The notes below the pieces were generated by a model. It saw nothing but the letters and a program-made list of their open reading frames with translations. It made no database searches and was not told the DNA's origin. This document shows positions 21,071 to 30,999 of a stretch of DNA of 64,000 nucleotides, piece by piece. Both the position numbers and the translations under genes were made by a program. Position 1 is the stretch's first letter. Each line of letters opens with the position of its first letter. Source of the DNA: Favolaschia claudopus (taxonomy: Eukaryota; Basidiomycota; Agaricomycetes; Agaricales; Mycenaceae); contig JAWWNJ010000084.1 in the NCBI GenBank assembly GCA_037176885.1, positions 992,001-1,056,000 of the forward strand, read 5' to 3'.

Positions 21071-22650
21071 GTTCAGAATACGATGTCTCGAAGAGGAGAT
21101 ACAGATAGCCGAAGCCATCTTCGGTCTCAAATGTGTTCCAACGAACACTCTCTTCAAGTTCAATCTTATCCCGCTTGCGGCGGATCCAGTTTACGAAATT
21201 GAACCGCCAGTTCATCAGATAGTCTTCTGGTAGATCTAGCTGCCAGCGACAACCTCGTTTGCTTGCTCCCGAGACAATGTATAATCCGGGATACTTCATG
21301 CGAACATGGCAAGTTGCAATTTCAGGGTATTTTTCAACCCGTTCATTCAAATATTGATTTGCTCCGTTGCAGAGTAAATCATCGATTGGCACTTGATGAA
21401 GTGGACGAGGTGGCTCAGCTATTCTTTCAAGCTGATACAACCGCTCGCTGGCGTACCACGCTGCGATCTCAAATTCTTCATCAAATAATCGACCTTTCGG
21501 TACGATCGTAATTTCATGGAAATATTCGTCCCAAACGGTCCATTGCAAGTCTACTACTTGATCAAGATAAAAGCGACGTTTATCTCGGCAAGGTCTGTCT
21601 GTTTCAACAAGTTCATCGCCCGGATAAGGCTGTAGAAATTCGAGAACGGCACATGCGCCCTCCGCTACAAGATCACCGATGCGATCCGATCTAAGTCGTT
21701 TATTTTCGAAATTTGATGATGGAATATCCTGAAAGTCTAGGACCTGGCAGAGGAGATTCAGACGGTCATCCAGCGTTTCTCCGGGATTCCCTGAAAGTCT
21801 CAATGCTGAGTTGCACTCAGGTTCGTCTTCATCATCAAAATCATCAATCTCATCAATTTCAGAGTCGGAGTCGCTAACCGACATTAACTCTGGCAAATCT
21901 GAGTAATCAGGCGTTTCTAAAACGTCCTCTTGTCCACCAGGTACGTCCTCGAATGGTTCGGGTTCGGATTCTCCTTCAGAGCTATCAAAAAATCCGGGAA
22001 TTTCGAAGCAGCGAGGAAGATCAAAATCTTCATCATCTGAGCTCGAATCCGATTCGTATTCTGAATCACTTGTTTCGAATAATTCAGGTAAGTCGGCGAA
22101 CTCGTCTTCCAATTCACTGAGCTCATATCCAGATGAACTAGATGTTTCTGAGTCCGAATAGGAAGGTAGATCCGCAAATTTCTCAATATACCAGGCCGAG
22201 AGATCAAAGTCTCGGTTTTGCAGGGATTCTTTGCGTAGAATTTGCGGTTCAATGTTCCTGAATATGCTGGTGACAATGTACGAATCTTCATCGAAGGATT
22301 CGACACGAATCTTATTGTCTTTGATTACAGGAGTATCAATTTCTTGATCAACGTCCTGCAAGATAAATGTTGCCATCGTTGCGAACATGTCGTCGGTTTC
22401 CACCGTATAACGGTCTTCCCATTCAACATCATCAGGATCAAGTCCTATGGCAATCTGGCGCTCAATAGCATACCAGAGACCGATCTTGAAGTCTTCGTCA
22501 AACAAGAATTCCATTGGTAAGATCACATCCTCCATGGTTGCATTGTCGATAACAACATATTCAGTTTCCGAAGTTTCGTATACTTGGAATCGAGATTCTT
22601 CTTGAACCTCTTCATCTCCAGGGTAAGGTTGAGCTTCCTGCAGTACCGAG
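21071..22650 (-). CDS. pol: Pol N-terminal region of chromovirus copy 1 (repeated acidic modules)
   Basis: Continues the frame of 12,649-17,755 once the nested element is removed. It contains the region between Gag and protease: modules with QPYPGDE and a closing LFDE-F-I--WYA-ER pattern (two good copies and two divergent ones), separated by a very acidic Ser/Asp/Glu stretch (YSDSETSSSSGYELSELEDE and following). The function of these modules is not known to me. At its upstream end (about 22,640) the frame meets gag at a deletion junction. Relative to the 56-64 kb copy, about 170 residues including the CLNCEEAGHMARNC knuckle are missing, and gag and pol are in different frames here. Confidence 0.85.
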
Positions 22651-24310
22651 TAATTTTTCAGCTTGTTCAGCTTCAACAACAACGTCGTCCCATGACGATA
22701 CTTCCGGATCAAGTTTCTGACGCGACATCTCTCTCTTGATGTCCTTGCGCAGACTCAACCAGAGACGAGTAACCTTTTCCTGGTCATCCGGCAATCCAAT
22801 CATGGTATGTAATTGCTCGTACTCGGCAATATGTTCAGTTACTGATTTTGAACCTTGGTAGAGTCCGTTCAATTTGATACGTTGTTTCAACCTGAAATCC
22901 TTAGGGAAACAATAATTCAGAAGTTCGGTGAAGAACTTCGGTAAGGTCCACTGTTTTTCATATTTTACAACCTTCCGTTCGTAAAATTCGCCAGCTGATC
23001 CCGTCATGAAATAGCTGATAATGAAAATCTGGTCCTCTTTTGGAACTTTACCCATGGTAACATAGTTCGTGCTTTCACGCACAAACCGGAAATATGCATA
23101 GGAATTGACTGATCCGTCATATTTGGTAGGTGGGACCGGTTTCAAGGTCATTTTGGTAGACCGACGAGATTTTGATCTCGACCGGCGGTAGCCTTTCGCT
23201 CGCCGTGATTTGCTAGCTTTCCGCGAGTTGCGGGAATGGCTATGTTTATTTTTGTGTTTGCGGGTATGCGACTTACGACGCCGTTTCGCGGATTTTCCAG
23301 AATCGTAATCACTCTCGTCGGAGCTCGAGGAACCGTCAGAAGTGCTGGACTCGTCACCCGAATCAGACGAATCATCATCGGAGGAATCCGAGCTTGAACT
23401 CGATGAGCTGCTAGAACTCGAGGAACTCGAACTCGACGAAGGTGGAGAAGTATTCCGAGCGGCAGCCTCGCGAATAACATTGTCGATAAATGTGCCGCCC
23501 ACAAGGGGTCTAGCAGGAGGGGAATCAGAGCGCTTCTTATCCTGTTTACCAGGATTCTTGGTGCGCATTTCCTTCCTAATGCTTGATTCAACCGCTTCCT
23601 TCGAACGGTTTCTAACTTGTTTGGCTTGCTTCTTTCGAAGCAACTTAGCGGTGCGTTTATCTTCCGCTATTTTGGCGTCCTTTTGACGCTTCTCCTCAAG
23701 CTTAATTTCCTTCAGACGATTCTGAAGGTTCAATCTTTCGTCTGATAACGAAGTGGATGTCTGGCCAGACACGGAGTGAGGGGGAGGAGAATTATATTCA
23801 GGTTTGTCTATTACAACAGTAGTGGATGAACTATCCGAAGGGACATTATTCACAGGTTCATCCTGGAACAAGTCAGAAGGAGTTGTGAAAGGCTCCTCCT
23901 TAATACGCTTCAATTCTTCAAAATTAGCGAATGCCGCGCGTTGTGCGTCAAGATCAGCCTCTGAGAACTGATCTGACCAATCGACCGCACCCCAGTTGAG
24001 TGGGTCCGGTCCTTTACCCTTATTCGGCTTCGAAGGGCCTTCACCTCGAGAAGATTCGCTATCCGAGGAGGAAGCGGAGCGAATTTCAACCTTACGAGTA
24101 GGCGCAGGTGTAGATTGCGCCTGAGGGCCGGCCGAACGAGGTGAGTTGAAGTTATTCAGTTTAACTTTAGCAATTTTATCGCCGTCATCATCTGACGCAA
24201 AGGAAACCAATTCCAAGGCCCGTGTGTTCCTCGTGAGATGGACGAGAGTTCCGAGTAGCAGCCCGAGTGATGATTGGGGAACGTCCGCGACCACGAAGAA
24301 ATTGAGCCAT
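22612..24310 (-). pseudogene. gag: Gag of chromovirus copy 1, frameshifted and truncated
   Basis: A plausible start is the ATG at 24,310 (MAQFLRGRGRSPIITRAATR). That frame closes at 24,188, while the long Gag frame is open from about 24,294, so a frameshift lies near 24,225. The protein is then Ser/Asp/Glu-rich, with a long Ser tract and a basic Arg/Ser/Lys stretch (about 23,290-23,150). A capsid domain follows (PTKYDGSVNSYAYFRFVRES, YFMTGSAGEFYERKV, LWLSLRKDIKREMS). It ends early (ETAGSS-type tail, stop near 22,612) because a deletion removed the zinc-knuckle region. The capsid part is well kept. The whole is probably not functional alone. Confidence 0.8.
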
Positions 24311-24487
24311 TGCGATGAGAGGAAAAGAGTAAGAAGCAGGAGACGAGATTTGAGACAAGAAATGAGACACGAGAGAAGCTTTGGTGAGATGGTCGTCGTC
24401 GAAGTCGGTAGCAGCGGTTGATCAGACCACGGTTAACCAGAGCAAGCGGCGACGAGAAGCAGAGATACTATTTAGCAGTCAAAAATA

Positions 24488-24741
24488 TGTGACGAAAGTT
24501 TACCGTAAGGCAGTAGTTTCGGCACACGAGAGCTAGGTTGTGGCGAACAGAGTGACTGGTTTAAGTTCAATATTCACCAAAGTCTTGTAACTAATACATC
24601 TGAGTACTTATAGCATGTAAGTAAGTAAAACAAAGCGGAATGAGATCATCTATGAGCGCAGGATAATGTAGACGGAGCGGGAAGTGGATGTAGGTCTGAG
24701 TACAACACGGTCACGAGACAAAAAGAAATGATGATGTTACA
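24488..24741 (-). repeat. 5' LTR of chromovirus copy 1
   Basis: 254 bp, identical by eye to 12,365-12,618, followed by the GTTTC duplication. The first internal bases on the minus strand are TATTTTTGACTGC. I do not recognise a standard tRNA primer site. Confidence 0.92.
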
Positions 24742-25296
24742 GTTTCCCGCACATTGATGCGCCGCTTTTTGAATTTCTTTCCACAAATAAGATTGTTGCG
24801 CGCTTCTCTCGTCACCTCTCGTCACTCAAGCGGCGACAATCAGCATGGGCCTCTCACGTCTTGTCTTTCGGAGATCAATGTGGCCTTGGATTTCCATGGG
24901 ACACGCGCAAATTGGCTGGGCGCCTCTCCCACAGCGTGTCCCAGGCAAAACTGGATGCCGGCCCGTCATGGGACACACAGAGCAGGCCGCCGCCCAACGG
25001 CATCGGGCGTAAATGTGTGCCGCGTACTTACGATATTTCCGCGAAACTTCTTTGCTATTCCCTCCCGCCTCTACCGCTTGTGATGGCGCGTCAATGGGAT
25101 CATTCAAATTACGCGAAATGTACGTAAAGTTTAATAACGCGTTAATGGGCGTGTTCAATGGCCTTTCAAAAGCATTCAAAAGCATTCGGTGCCCCGGGGC
25201 CACCCCACCCCGAGCCCGCACACAGCCAGCGTGTCCCGGGACACGCTGGCGCTGCCATTTTCCTTATTGGGCCGTGTCCCATAGAAACTAAGCTTT
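24742..25296. other. Intergenic with perfect 26-bp palindrome
   Basis: Target-site flank of the chromovirus, then non-coding sequence with repeated GTGTCCC / GGGACAC motifs. A perfect palindrome with 13-bp arms (GCCAGCGTGTCCC) spans 25,225-25,250. Confidence 0.55.
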
Positions 25297-26853
25297 CTCC
25301 CAACCATCAAGCTTCGGTTCCAAGGTCAGACCGCTGAAAACTCGGCATCATCGCGCCCGAAAATTGTCATAAACGCCGGGAACCGATCTAGTAATACCCC
25401 CCACACCCTGGAGGACGTATCCGACCTCAGTTCAGACTCGGACGCTGCATTGGAGCAACTCGTGAACTCTCTCGATGACGAAGAGGAATACAACGAGGAT
25501 TTGTCCGCGACTGGGGAGACTCTTGAGTCTGTCTTTGCATCTGGTACCACCTACGTATTCTGCCCCGCCGCCCATCGAGCCCAGATTCTGCGCATCTTCA
25601 CTCGCCACTTCTGCGAACATCCTCTACTTCCTGACCGCTCTGGGAACCTGCGCACTGCCAAACAGATTCGCGATGCGGCTGTCTTCGAAATGTACATGTT
25701 TTGCAAGCAGCGTGGACTCCGAGAGGTCTGGGCCTATATGTGGACGGCGTGGTATTGTCCGGCGAAGTACAAGATCATGGCTCATGCCAGCCAACCTGAC
25801 TTCATCGGACGTTGGCGTACAACAATGTCGGTAGAGAACTTCTGGCGCAACCTGAAGCACGGAAACCTTCATCATTTACTCCATCCCCGACTCGGTCAGC
25901 TTGTCTACCTCATTGCAACTGAAGTCCTACCTTCTTTCGAAGCGAAGATGCAGCTCTTCGATCCGAATTATCGCCAGGGGCGAGGGAAAGCTCTAACACC
26001 CTTTCAGAAACAATTCAAGAAAGGATGGAAGAAGCTTGAATCTCGACCACTTGGTGACCGCGAGTATCAGACAAACATTTCTCGCTGGACATGTAGCTGT
26101 GGGCAGCAGAAGTACAATGCGTTACTTCTCTGTAAACATCTAGTTCAGGCAGTTCACCCCCCAACGCAGCTTTCTTTCACGAAGTCGTTCGTCGGCGCAC
26201 CATTCCCTTCTACCACCACCCTCTCCTCAAACCCAAGGATGGCTCGGTCGTTGACCCAATCAAAAATCTGTCAATCTCCGATGGTGATGCAGTTGAGCCC
26301 GCGACTGGTGCGGATGCGGCAGCAGCACTGCGAGGCGTAAAGCGCAAGAGGACCACTGCGTCCGCCTCTACTGTCGCAGAAGGCTCCAGTTCTGGAGGTA
26401 CCGGGAGTTTGAACAATATTAATCCCATGCAGCTCTCTTCCTCGCCGGTTCGTCCTGACGAGTATCAGGAAGAAGAAGACGTGAGTTCTCAGCTAATATC
26501 GATGTATTCGACTTGAATTGCTTCGTCTTAATTCCCTCTATCACAGGATATGGTTCAAGAATTTATCAAAGCTCGCATCATCGAACTCTCCCTAACCCTA
26601 ACCCTAACCCTAACCCTAGCATCATCGACGAGGAGGGGGCTCGAATCCTCCGAGAACAGTTGAAAACTCCGGCACAATGTTATGGCTCAGATCGATGAAA
26701 AACAACAATATTGGAGGAGATGTGTCTCATATGGTCGGTGATGTTCGTCATTTTGCTGGCCCGACGACTGGTACTCGCCGGACAACTTGGGCTAAATCAG
26801 GAAATAAGGGCTCTGCAAGGTATACTAAGAACACTATGGGCTATCAGAGTTAG
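25297..26853 (+). pseudogene. MULE-type transposase with SWIM zinc finger, 3' part
   Basis: An open frame from about 25,297 carries the C-terminal half of an agaric Mutator-like transposase: MYMFCKQRGLREVWAYMWT, FIGRWRTTMSVENFWRNLKH and HPRLGQLVYLI, then a SWIM finger (C-x-C-x10-C-x-H in WTCSCGQQKYNALLLCKHLV, about 26,090-26,145). A frameshift in the C-run near 26,160 moves the tail to another frame (HHPLLKPKDGSVVDPIKN). A GT-AG intron (26,481-26,546) joins a last exon (DMVQEFIKARIIEL) that is broken by telomere-type hexamers at 26,590-26,618. The typical C-terminus (IGGDVSHMVGDV…TKNTMGYQ) follows in shifted frames to the stop at 26,851. The N-terminal DDE catalytic part is absent. Dead fragment. 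Confidence 0.8.
26590..26618 (-). repeat. Interstitial telomeric repeat (CCCTAA)~5
   Basis: Four perfect CCCTAA units and a partial fifth lie within the last exon of the MULE transposase. TTAGGG is the usual filamentous-fungal telomere unit, so this may be telomerase-mediated repair of a break or a micro-insertion. Confidence 0.85.
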
Positions 26854-27231
26854 ATTTGATATATACTTAAACTCTGTTCAATCTTTGACGCCTACTGTAT
26901 ATTGCATGTCGGACCTTACTACTACTAGTATATTACCTCAAGGTATTCATAGCATTGTAGTCTCGGGGGGCTGTTAAATGAATGAATTCAGACTCCTCAT
27001 TCTATAGATACATAAGAAGACTCATTCTATAGATACATAAGAAGCAATTGGCTTCCTATGATTGTGTGGCATTAAGGCCCCAGCTACAGTAAAATCGAGA
27101 CATACGTCGCTTTGGCCGCTTCGGCGTTCTCCGGAACTGCCCTGACAGCGGAGATCACGGGCTGATGGCGTTACGGCATGCGCTCCAGTGTTGGGAGAAT
27201 CAAGGGAGAATAGCGTTTAGTGCAATAGAGG
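26854..27231. other. Intergenic with 25-bp tandem duplication
   Basis: A unit beginning CTCATTCTATAGATACATAA occurs twice at about 26,996-27,044. No gene seen. Confidence 0.5.
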
Positions 27232-27432
27232 GTTTGCGAAGAGCCATTGGAGCCATTGAATGGCTACCGATTTCCGTATTAGGAAAGTTTGATGGACTGA
27301 ACTTTTATGTCGAAGTCAAGAACAGCTATTTGGAATGAAATTCGGATGCTCAGACCGGGGTTAGCCTTCGTCAATACGCCGGAATTCGGACGCTTGCGTA
27401 GCCATTAGCCATTCAATGGCTGCATCGCAAAC
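27232..27432. mobile_element. Inverted-repeat element, GTTTGCGA termini
   Basis: The ends GTTTGCGAAGAGCCATTG and the complement of GTTTGCGATGCAGCCATTG bound 201 bp. Both arms contain a near-palindromic AGCCATT(G/C)AATGGCT. No obvious duplication. Non-coding MITE-like element. Confidence 0.6.
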
Positions 27433-28388
27433 AGGCTAATTAAACAGCCGTTTCAGATGGCTTTTCCTGCTTCTTGGTGGTTTTACCGTTCGGCTGCTCC
27501 TCCTGACCTCGCGTGAGACTCGTCAAGTGCAGAGATATAAACCTACTAAATTGACAATTTGCATGACAACTTCCTTCTTACGACGAGTACTGGAAGTTTG
27601 ATCAGGTCCCTGAACGCATCCTTGACATCTTGTTCCGAAGAAAGTCGTCTGTGGTAAGGGTCTCCACGACGTTCCTGCGCTTCCTTCCAGCCCAGCATTG
27701 CCGTCTCTGGGTCAACGACCGGTCAACATTCATCTGAGCATGCATACGCGAAGGCGGAAGGTCGGCAGCACGATGATGCGCAGCTTGATGTTGAGGAGTA
27801 GGGTGAGGAATAGGGCCCGTGCCGAGTAAATAGGCGGTTTGAGCACCGTATGGGTAGCCTTGGTGTGCCATGGTGCGCAAGAGTGGGTGAATTTTCTATG
27901 TCGCTAGAGGGAAGGTTTTGAAATTCATGATGTTGTTCAGGACCTTGTGTCAGGTATTTCGTCGTCATTTGTGTTGAATTTCATGGGATTTCATGACGAA
28001 ACGTTACGATCCGGGGTCCTCGACTGTGGGCCCGTTCCTAACGTTTTTCATGACATTTTGTCATGATCTTCGCAATGATTTGTCCGGAAGTACCACCAAG
28101 CTATGTAGCCAGCTATCCCGACGCCTTACCCCTTAGGAAAGAAACTCCATGGAAGAGGGATATATCTCAAGTACCGGACAATACAGTTGCAGTACTACTA
28201 GTATAATAATATTCTGACCTTCAAAATCTCGCCACCATCACGATCAGCCGTACTTTAACAGCTTGCGTGGCTCGGAAGCACACTACGGAGAATGAAAAAG
28301 GGGTAGAAAAAACTCACCGGGTTAGACTGAATGCTCTGTCGTCATCAAAGAGCTAAATTACCACGTCAGGAAAAGAGCACATTAGCGG
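27433..28388. other. Intergenic, no gene seen
   Basis: Degenerate inverted repeats based on GAAATTCATGA / TCATGAAATTTC occur near 27,917-28,075, with a related block near 28,930-28,990. No gene recognised. Confidence 0.4.
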
Positions 28389-28581
28389 GTTTGTGCAAAG
28401 CGACCCGGGTCGCTTTGGGACCGCTCAGATCTCGACAACGAGCAGTCTCAGGTGTGAAGTCCCAGCGGCCTAGGAGTGCCCCAGGGCAATACTCTTCTAG
28501 GTCGCTTAGAGCTCACGCCTGGTATCTTTTGTTGCGGAGATCTGAGCGGTTGAAAAGCGACCGGGGTCGCTCGCACAAACT
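28389..28581. mobile_element. Inverted-repeat element with GTTTGTGC termini
   Basis: Ends GTTTGTGCAAAGCGACCC and the complement of GTTTGTGCGAGCGACCCC, then matching CCGCTCAGATCTC on both arms. 193 bp, MITE-like, non-coding. Confidence 0.65.
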
Positions 28582-28694
28582 CTCTATTAATGAGCTGCAA
28601 TGCACTCCCGCAGTATCACTCACAATGATACCCTGCCCAATCACTTCATCGAGAGTCTTGCGCACTACAGAGAGATCTAGCTCGATATGCAGTA

Positions 28695-28800
28695 TATGTG
28701 TGCTGCGGATGTGGAGCAATGCTGTAAGTGACGTCATTCACTCGGCAGCTCGGCCGCAGGACTTCGGGTTTTTCGAGGCCGAAATTCGTGATGTTTTGTC
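28695..28800 (+). repeat. Dispersed repeat, copy 1
   Basis: Contains GTGCTGCGGATGTGGAGCA, then TGACGTCATT and CTCGGCA. The same order of blocks occurs inverted at 35,605-35,740. Unclassified. Confidence 0.5.
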
Positions 28801-28991
28801 GTGACAAGATCTTATGTCACTTCTTGAAACAGAATTATATGCATTATCCTGTAATGTGGTCCCACAGTTGAATATGAGTGCGGTATGATGTATCACACCT
28901 TGTAACTTTTAGAAGTTTTGATCATGAAACCAGTCTTGAAATTCATGACTTGTATTCTAACGAAACGTCAAGAATCCTGAATTTCAAGATT

Positions 28992-29529
28992 GCGAGCTCG
29001 TGCTAAGGGAGGGAGGAAAAAGGATGGTATATTTATGATTGCGGTGAGGGCAAGAGGTGGGCGGCCGAAGAATCCCGGATATCAACCTCCCCTCGGCCGA
29101 AAGGGCGGACCTGGGTCCGACCTATTTTGGGTTTCAACTCAACCCTCGCTCGAATTTCCTTTCTCGACTCCAGTTCAAACGCTAACGCAAAATTCAAAAC
29201 CAAGACCCCCCCATTTGTATACTGTGCGAGTCGACTGGGTCAGTAATCTTCGTAATATTTTGTAGGGCACGCATGGCATAAAGCACTTTTCGAGGGCACA
29301 GTGTTTGGTTCCCAAACAATGATTTGATCTGACTCGTCCTTGACGTCACTTGAGCATTTGGCTGCGGTATTCGGTCCGACTTCCTTCGGTCCGACTTCCA
29401 GGGGGTGGGGGGGGGGGGGGGGGGGTGGTCTTGTATTCGGGAGGTTGATATCCGCGGATTTTGACCCGCCCACCTCTTGGGTGAGGGTGATGTGACCTCG
29501 CAGCGAGCGCTCTCGGGCCGGAACCCAAA
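28992..29529 (-). repeat. Terminal direct repeat, distal copy (split by MITE)
   Basis: Parts 28,992-29,050 and 29,488-29,529 together match 29,730-29,829 almost base for base (GCGAGCTCGTGCTAAGGG… to …TCTCGGGCCGGAACCCA). The MITE at 29,051-29,479 and its duplication separate them. Confidence 0.8.
29051..29479. mobile_element. hAT-type MITE
   Basis: 429 bp with perfect 14-bp terminal inverted repeats CAAGAGGTGGGCGG and a perfect 8-bp target duplication GGTGAGGG (29,043-29,050 and 29,480-29,487). The intact sister repeat at 29,730-29,829 shows the empty site with one GGTGAGGG. Subterminal GATATCAACCTCCC is also inverted. A run of about 20 G lies near 29,407-29,427. No coding capacity. The 8-bp duplication and CA-start termini are typical of hAT elements. 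Confidence 0.9.
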
Positions 29530-29695
29530 GTCGGCGCGAAGCTGCACGAAACTACAAAAACTAAATACGATGTACATGCAATGTAAATGGGAGGTGGGTG
29601 GGAGAACTAAAAAACGAGAGCACGGGCGAAGGAACGCGCCCGGTGGTGGTGGTGGAAGAAAAAGAGGCGATGAGTCACGGTGATGACTCCCACGT

Positions 29696-29730
29696 GCATT
29701 CCTCCGAGTGTATACACTCACTAGGAATGC
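29696..29730. repeat. Palindrome at repeat junction
   Basis: Arms GCATTCCT / AGGAATGC enclose the perfect 14-bp palindrome GAGTGTATACACTC (29,706-29,719). It sits exactly next to the proximal terminal repeat of the YR element and could be part of a recombination site. Confidence 0.6.
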
Positions 29731-29829
29731 TGCGAGCTCGTGCTAAGGGAGGGAGGAAAAAGGATTGTATATTTATGATTGCGGTGAGGGTGATGTGACC
29801 TCGCAGCGAGCGCTCTCGGGCCGGAACCC
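29730..29829 (-). repeat. Terminal direct repeat, proximal copy
   Basis: Uninterrupted copy of the repeat at 28,992-29,529, starting about 90 bp after the recombinase stop on the minus strand. Confidence 0.8.
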
Positions 29830-29917
29830 AGGAAGATAAGGCAGCCCGAGGGAGGAGGGGTTGCCGGGACAGCGAGGAGGGTGAGCTGAGGCCAAGAGAG
29901 CAAGAAAAGGGGTGCGG

Positions 29918-30920
29918 CTAGAGGGCATCGTCGCCGCGCCAAACCAATCCCGGGGCGACAACCATTGAGGTTGGTTGAATAAGTGGGGGGTCGGAGAGAA
30001 GGCGTTTACTCAATGCCACGATGACATCAGGTGGTGTGTCAATATATAGTTTGAAGCAGTCGGACGTCCAACGGCCCAGGCGCTGAATGTCAAGGTCGGA
30101 GAGACCAATGAGTCGAGCCCAAGTGGCAGCGCCACGACGGAAACTATGGCCCGAATATCCTGACGATGAGATCCCGACGTGAGTGAGACAGGCCTTCAAA
30201 CAGTCGATGAAAACCTTCCGTGAAAAAGCTCCATAGCCTGTACCATCGCGGGTACGCCGGCCTACAAACAGCGGGTCGTCAGGCTTACCCGGCTTATTAA
30301 GGGAGCTCGGAGAAGGGTGTAGGCACAGGTGGGCAAGCCAGTTTTTGCGATAGTGATGCGCACACCAGCGCGGAAGGGGTCGGTTTTGGAGGCCGGCAGG
30401 TCAACTGTGAGGTACTCGTCGTTTTGAATGATGATGTCACGGCGCTTGAGGTTGAAAGCACCATCGAAAGAGTCGTAAGTGATCTCGCCGCAGCGAAGAA
30501 AACCTGCGAAGGAGGCAACTCGGAGAGTCTCGGCTAGCTCACGAGAAACACCGCGCGGAAGGGAGATAGGGTTGGAGAGGGAGGCAATAATCTGGGCGAG
30601 ATGCGTGATAGGAAGTCGCTCCTTACTTTCTGCATCCCCGTACACCCGGCGTATACCACGAATCACGCGCTCGAGAACGCGTGACTCGAAAGGGCGGAAT
30701 TCGTATCCGAGGTCAGTGTGGAAGGACTTGAGGGCACCGATGTACCGCTTGATCGTCTTTGCACTGCAGCCCGGGGGGAGGGATGCCGGCCATTCCAGAA
30801 GGTGGGCCTCTGAGGCGGGGTATGGAGAGGCACCGTCGGCACCGTATTTCCGCATGCAGAAAGACTCGAAGGAGTTGCAAGCTGTCTGGTTGACGCCGCG
30901 GGTGGAGGCAGCGAGGCCGT
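29918..30920 (-). pseudogene. Tyrosine recombinase of YR retrotransposon
   Basis: N-terminal core-binding segment (KTIKRYIGALKSFHTDLGYE), then the catalytic-domain block VASFAGFLRCGEI with the first Arg. After a frameshift near 30,300 comes the GHSFRRGAATWA block (His-x-x-Arg). The likely nucleophile Tyr is in SDCFKLYIDTPPD. The R…HxxR…Y set is complete, so the catalytic residues survive but are split over two frames. The family joins circular cDNA into the genome by site-specific recombination without target duplication. Downstream of RT/RNase H on the same strand. Confidence 0.85.
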
Positions 30921-30999
30921 GCCAGAGGAAGTAGGCAACGAGCGGTGGTTGATCAACCCGTTCAGGCCATCCGGCGGGAGGTGGGGGAAGGGAGTGCGC

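Larger units (their letters stand above)
12365..24741 (-). mobile_element. Ty3/gypsy chromovirus-like retrotransposon, copy 1, with nested insertion
   Basis: Bounded by two 254-bp LTRs (TGTGACG…GTTACA as written on the + strand) that look identical base for base, and by a perfect 5-bp target duplication GTTTC (12,360-12,364 and 24,742-24,746). Reading on the minus strand: gag (24.3-22.6 kb), pol N-terminal region (22.6-21.07 kb), an inserted gag-only LTR element (21,070-17,756), then the rest of pol (17,755-12,649) up to a purine-rich tract before the 3' LTR. Compared with the copy at 56-64 kb, this copy lacks the zinc knuckle and linker between Gag and the repeated acidic region, and its gag has a frameshift. 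Identical LTRs imply a very recent insertion. Confidence 0.93.

Noticed and set aside
28331..28804. 157-codon + strand frame
   Set aside because: Overlaps a MITE-like inverted repeat and a dispersed repeat; no domain.
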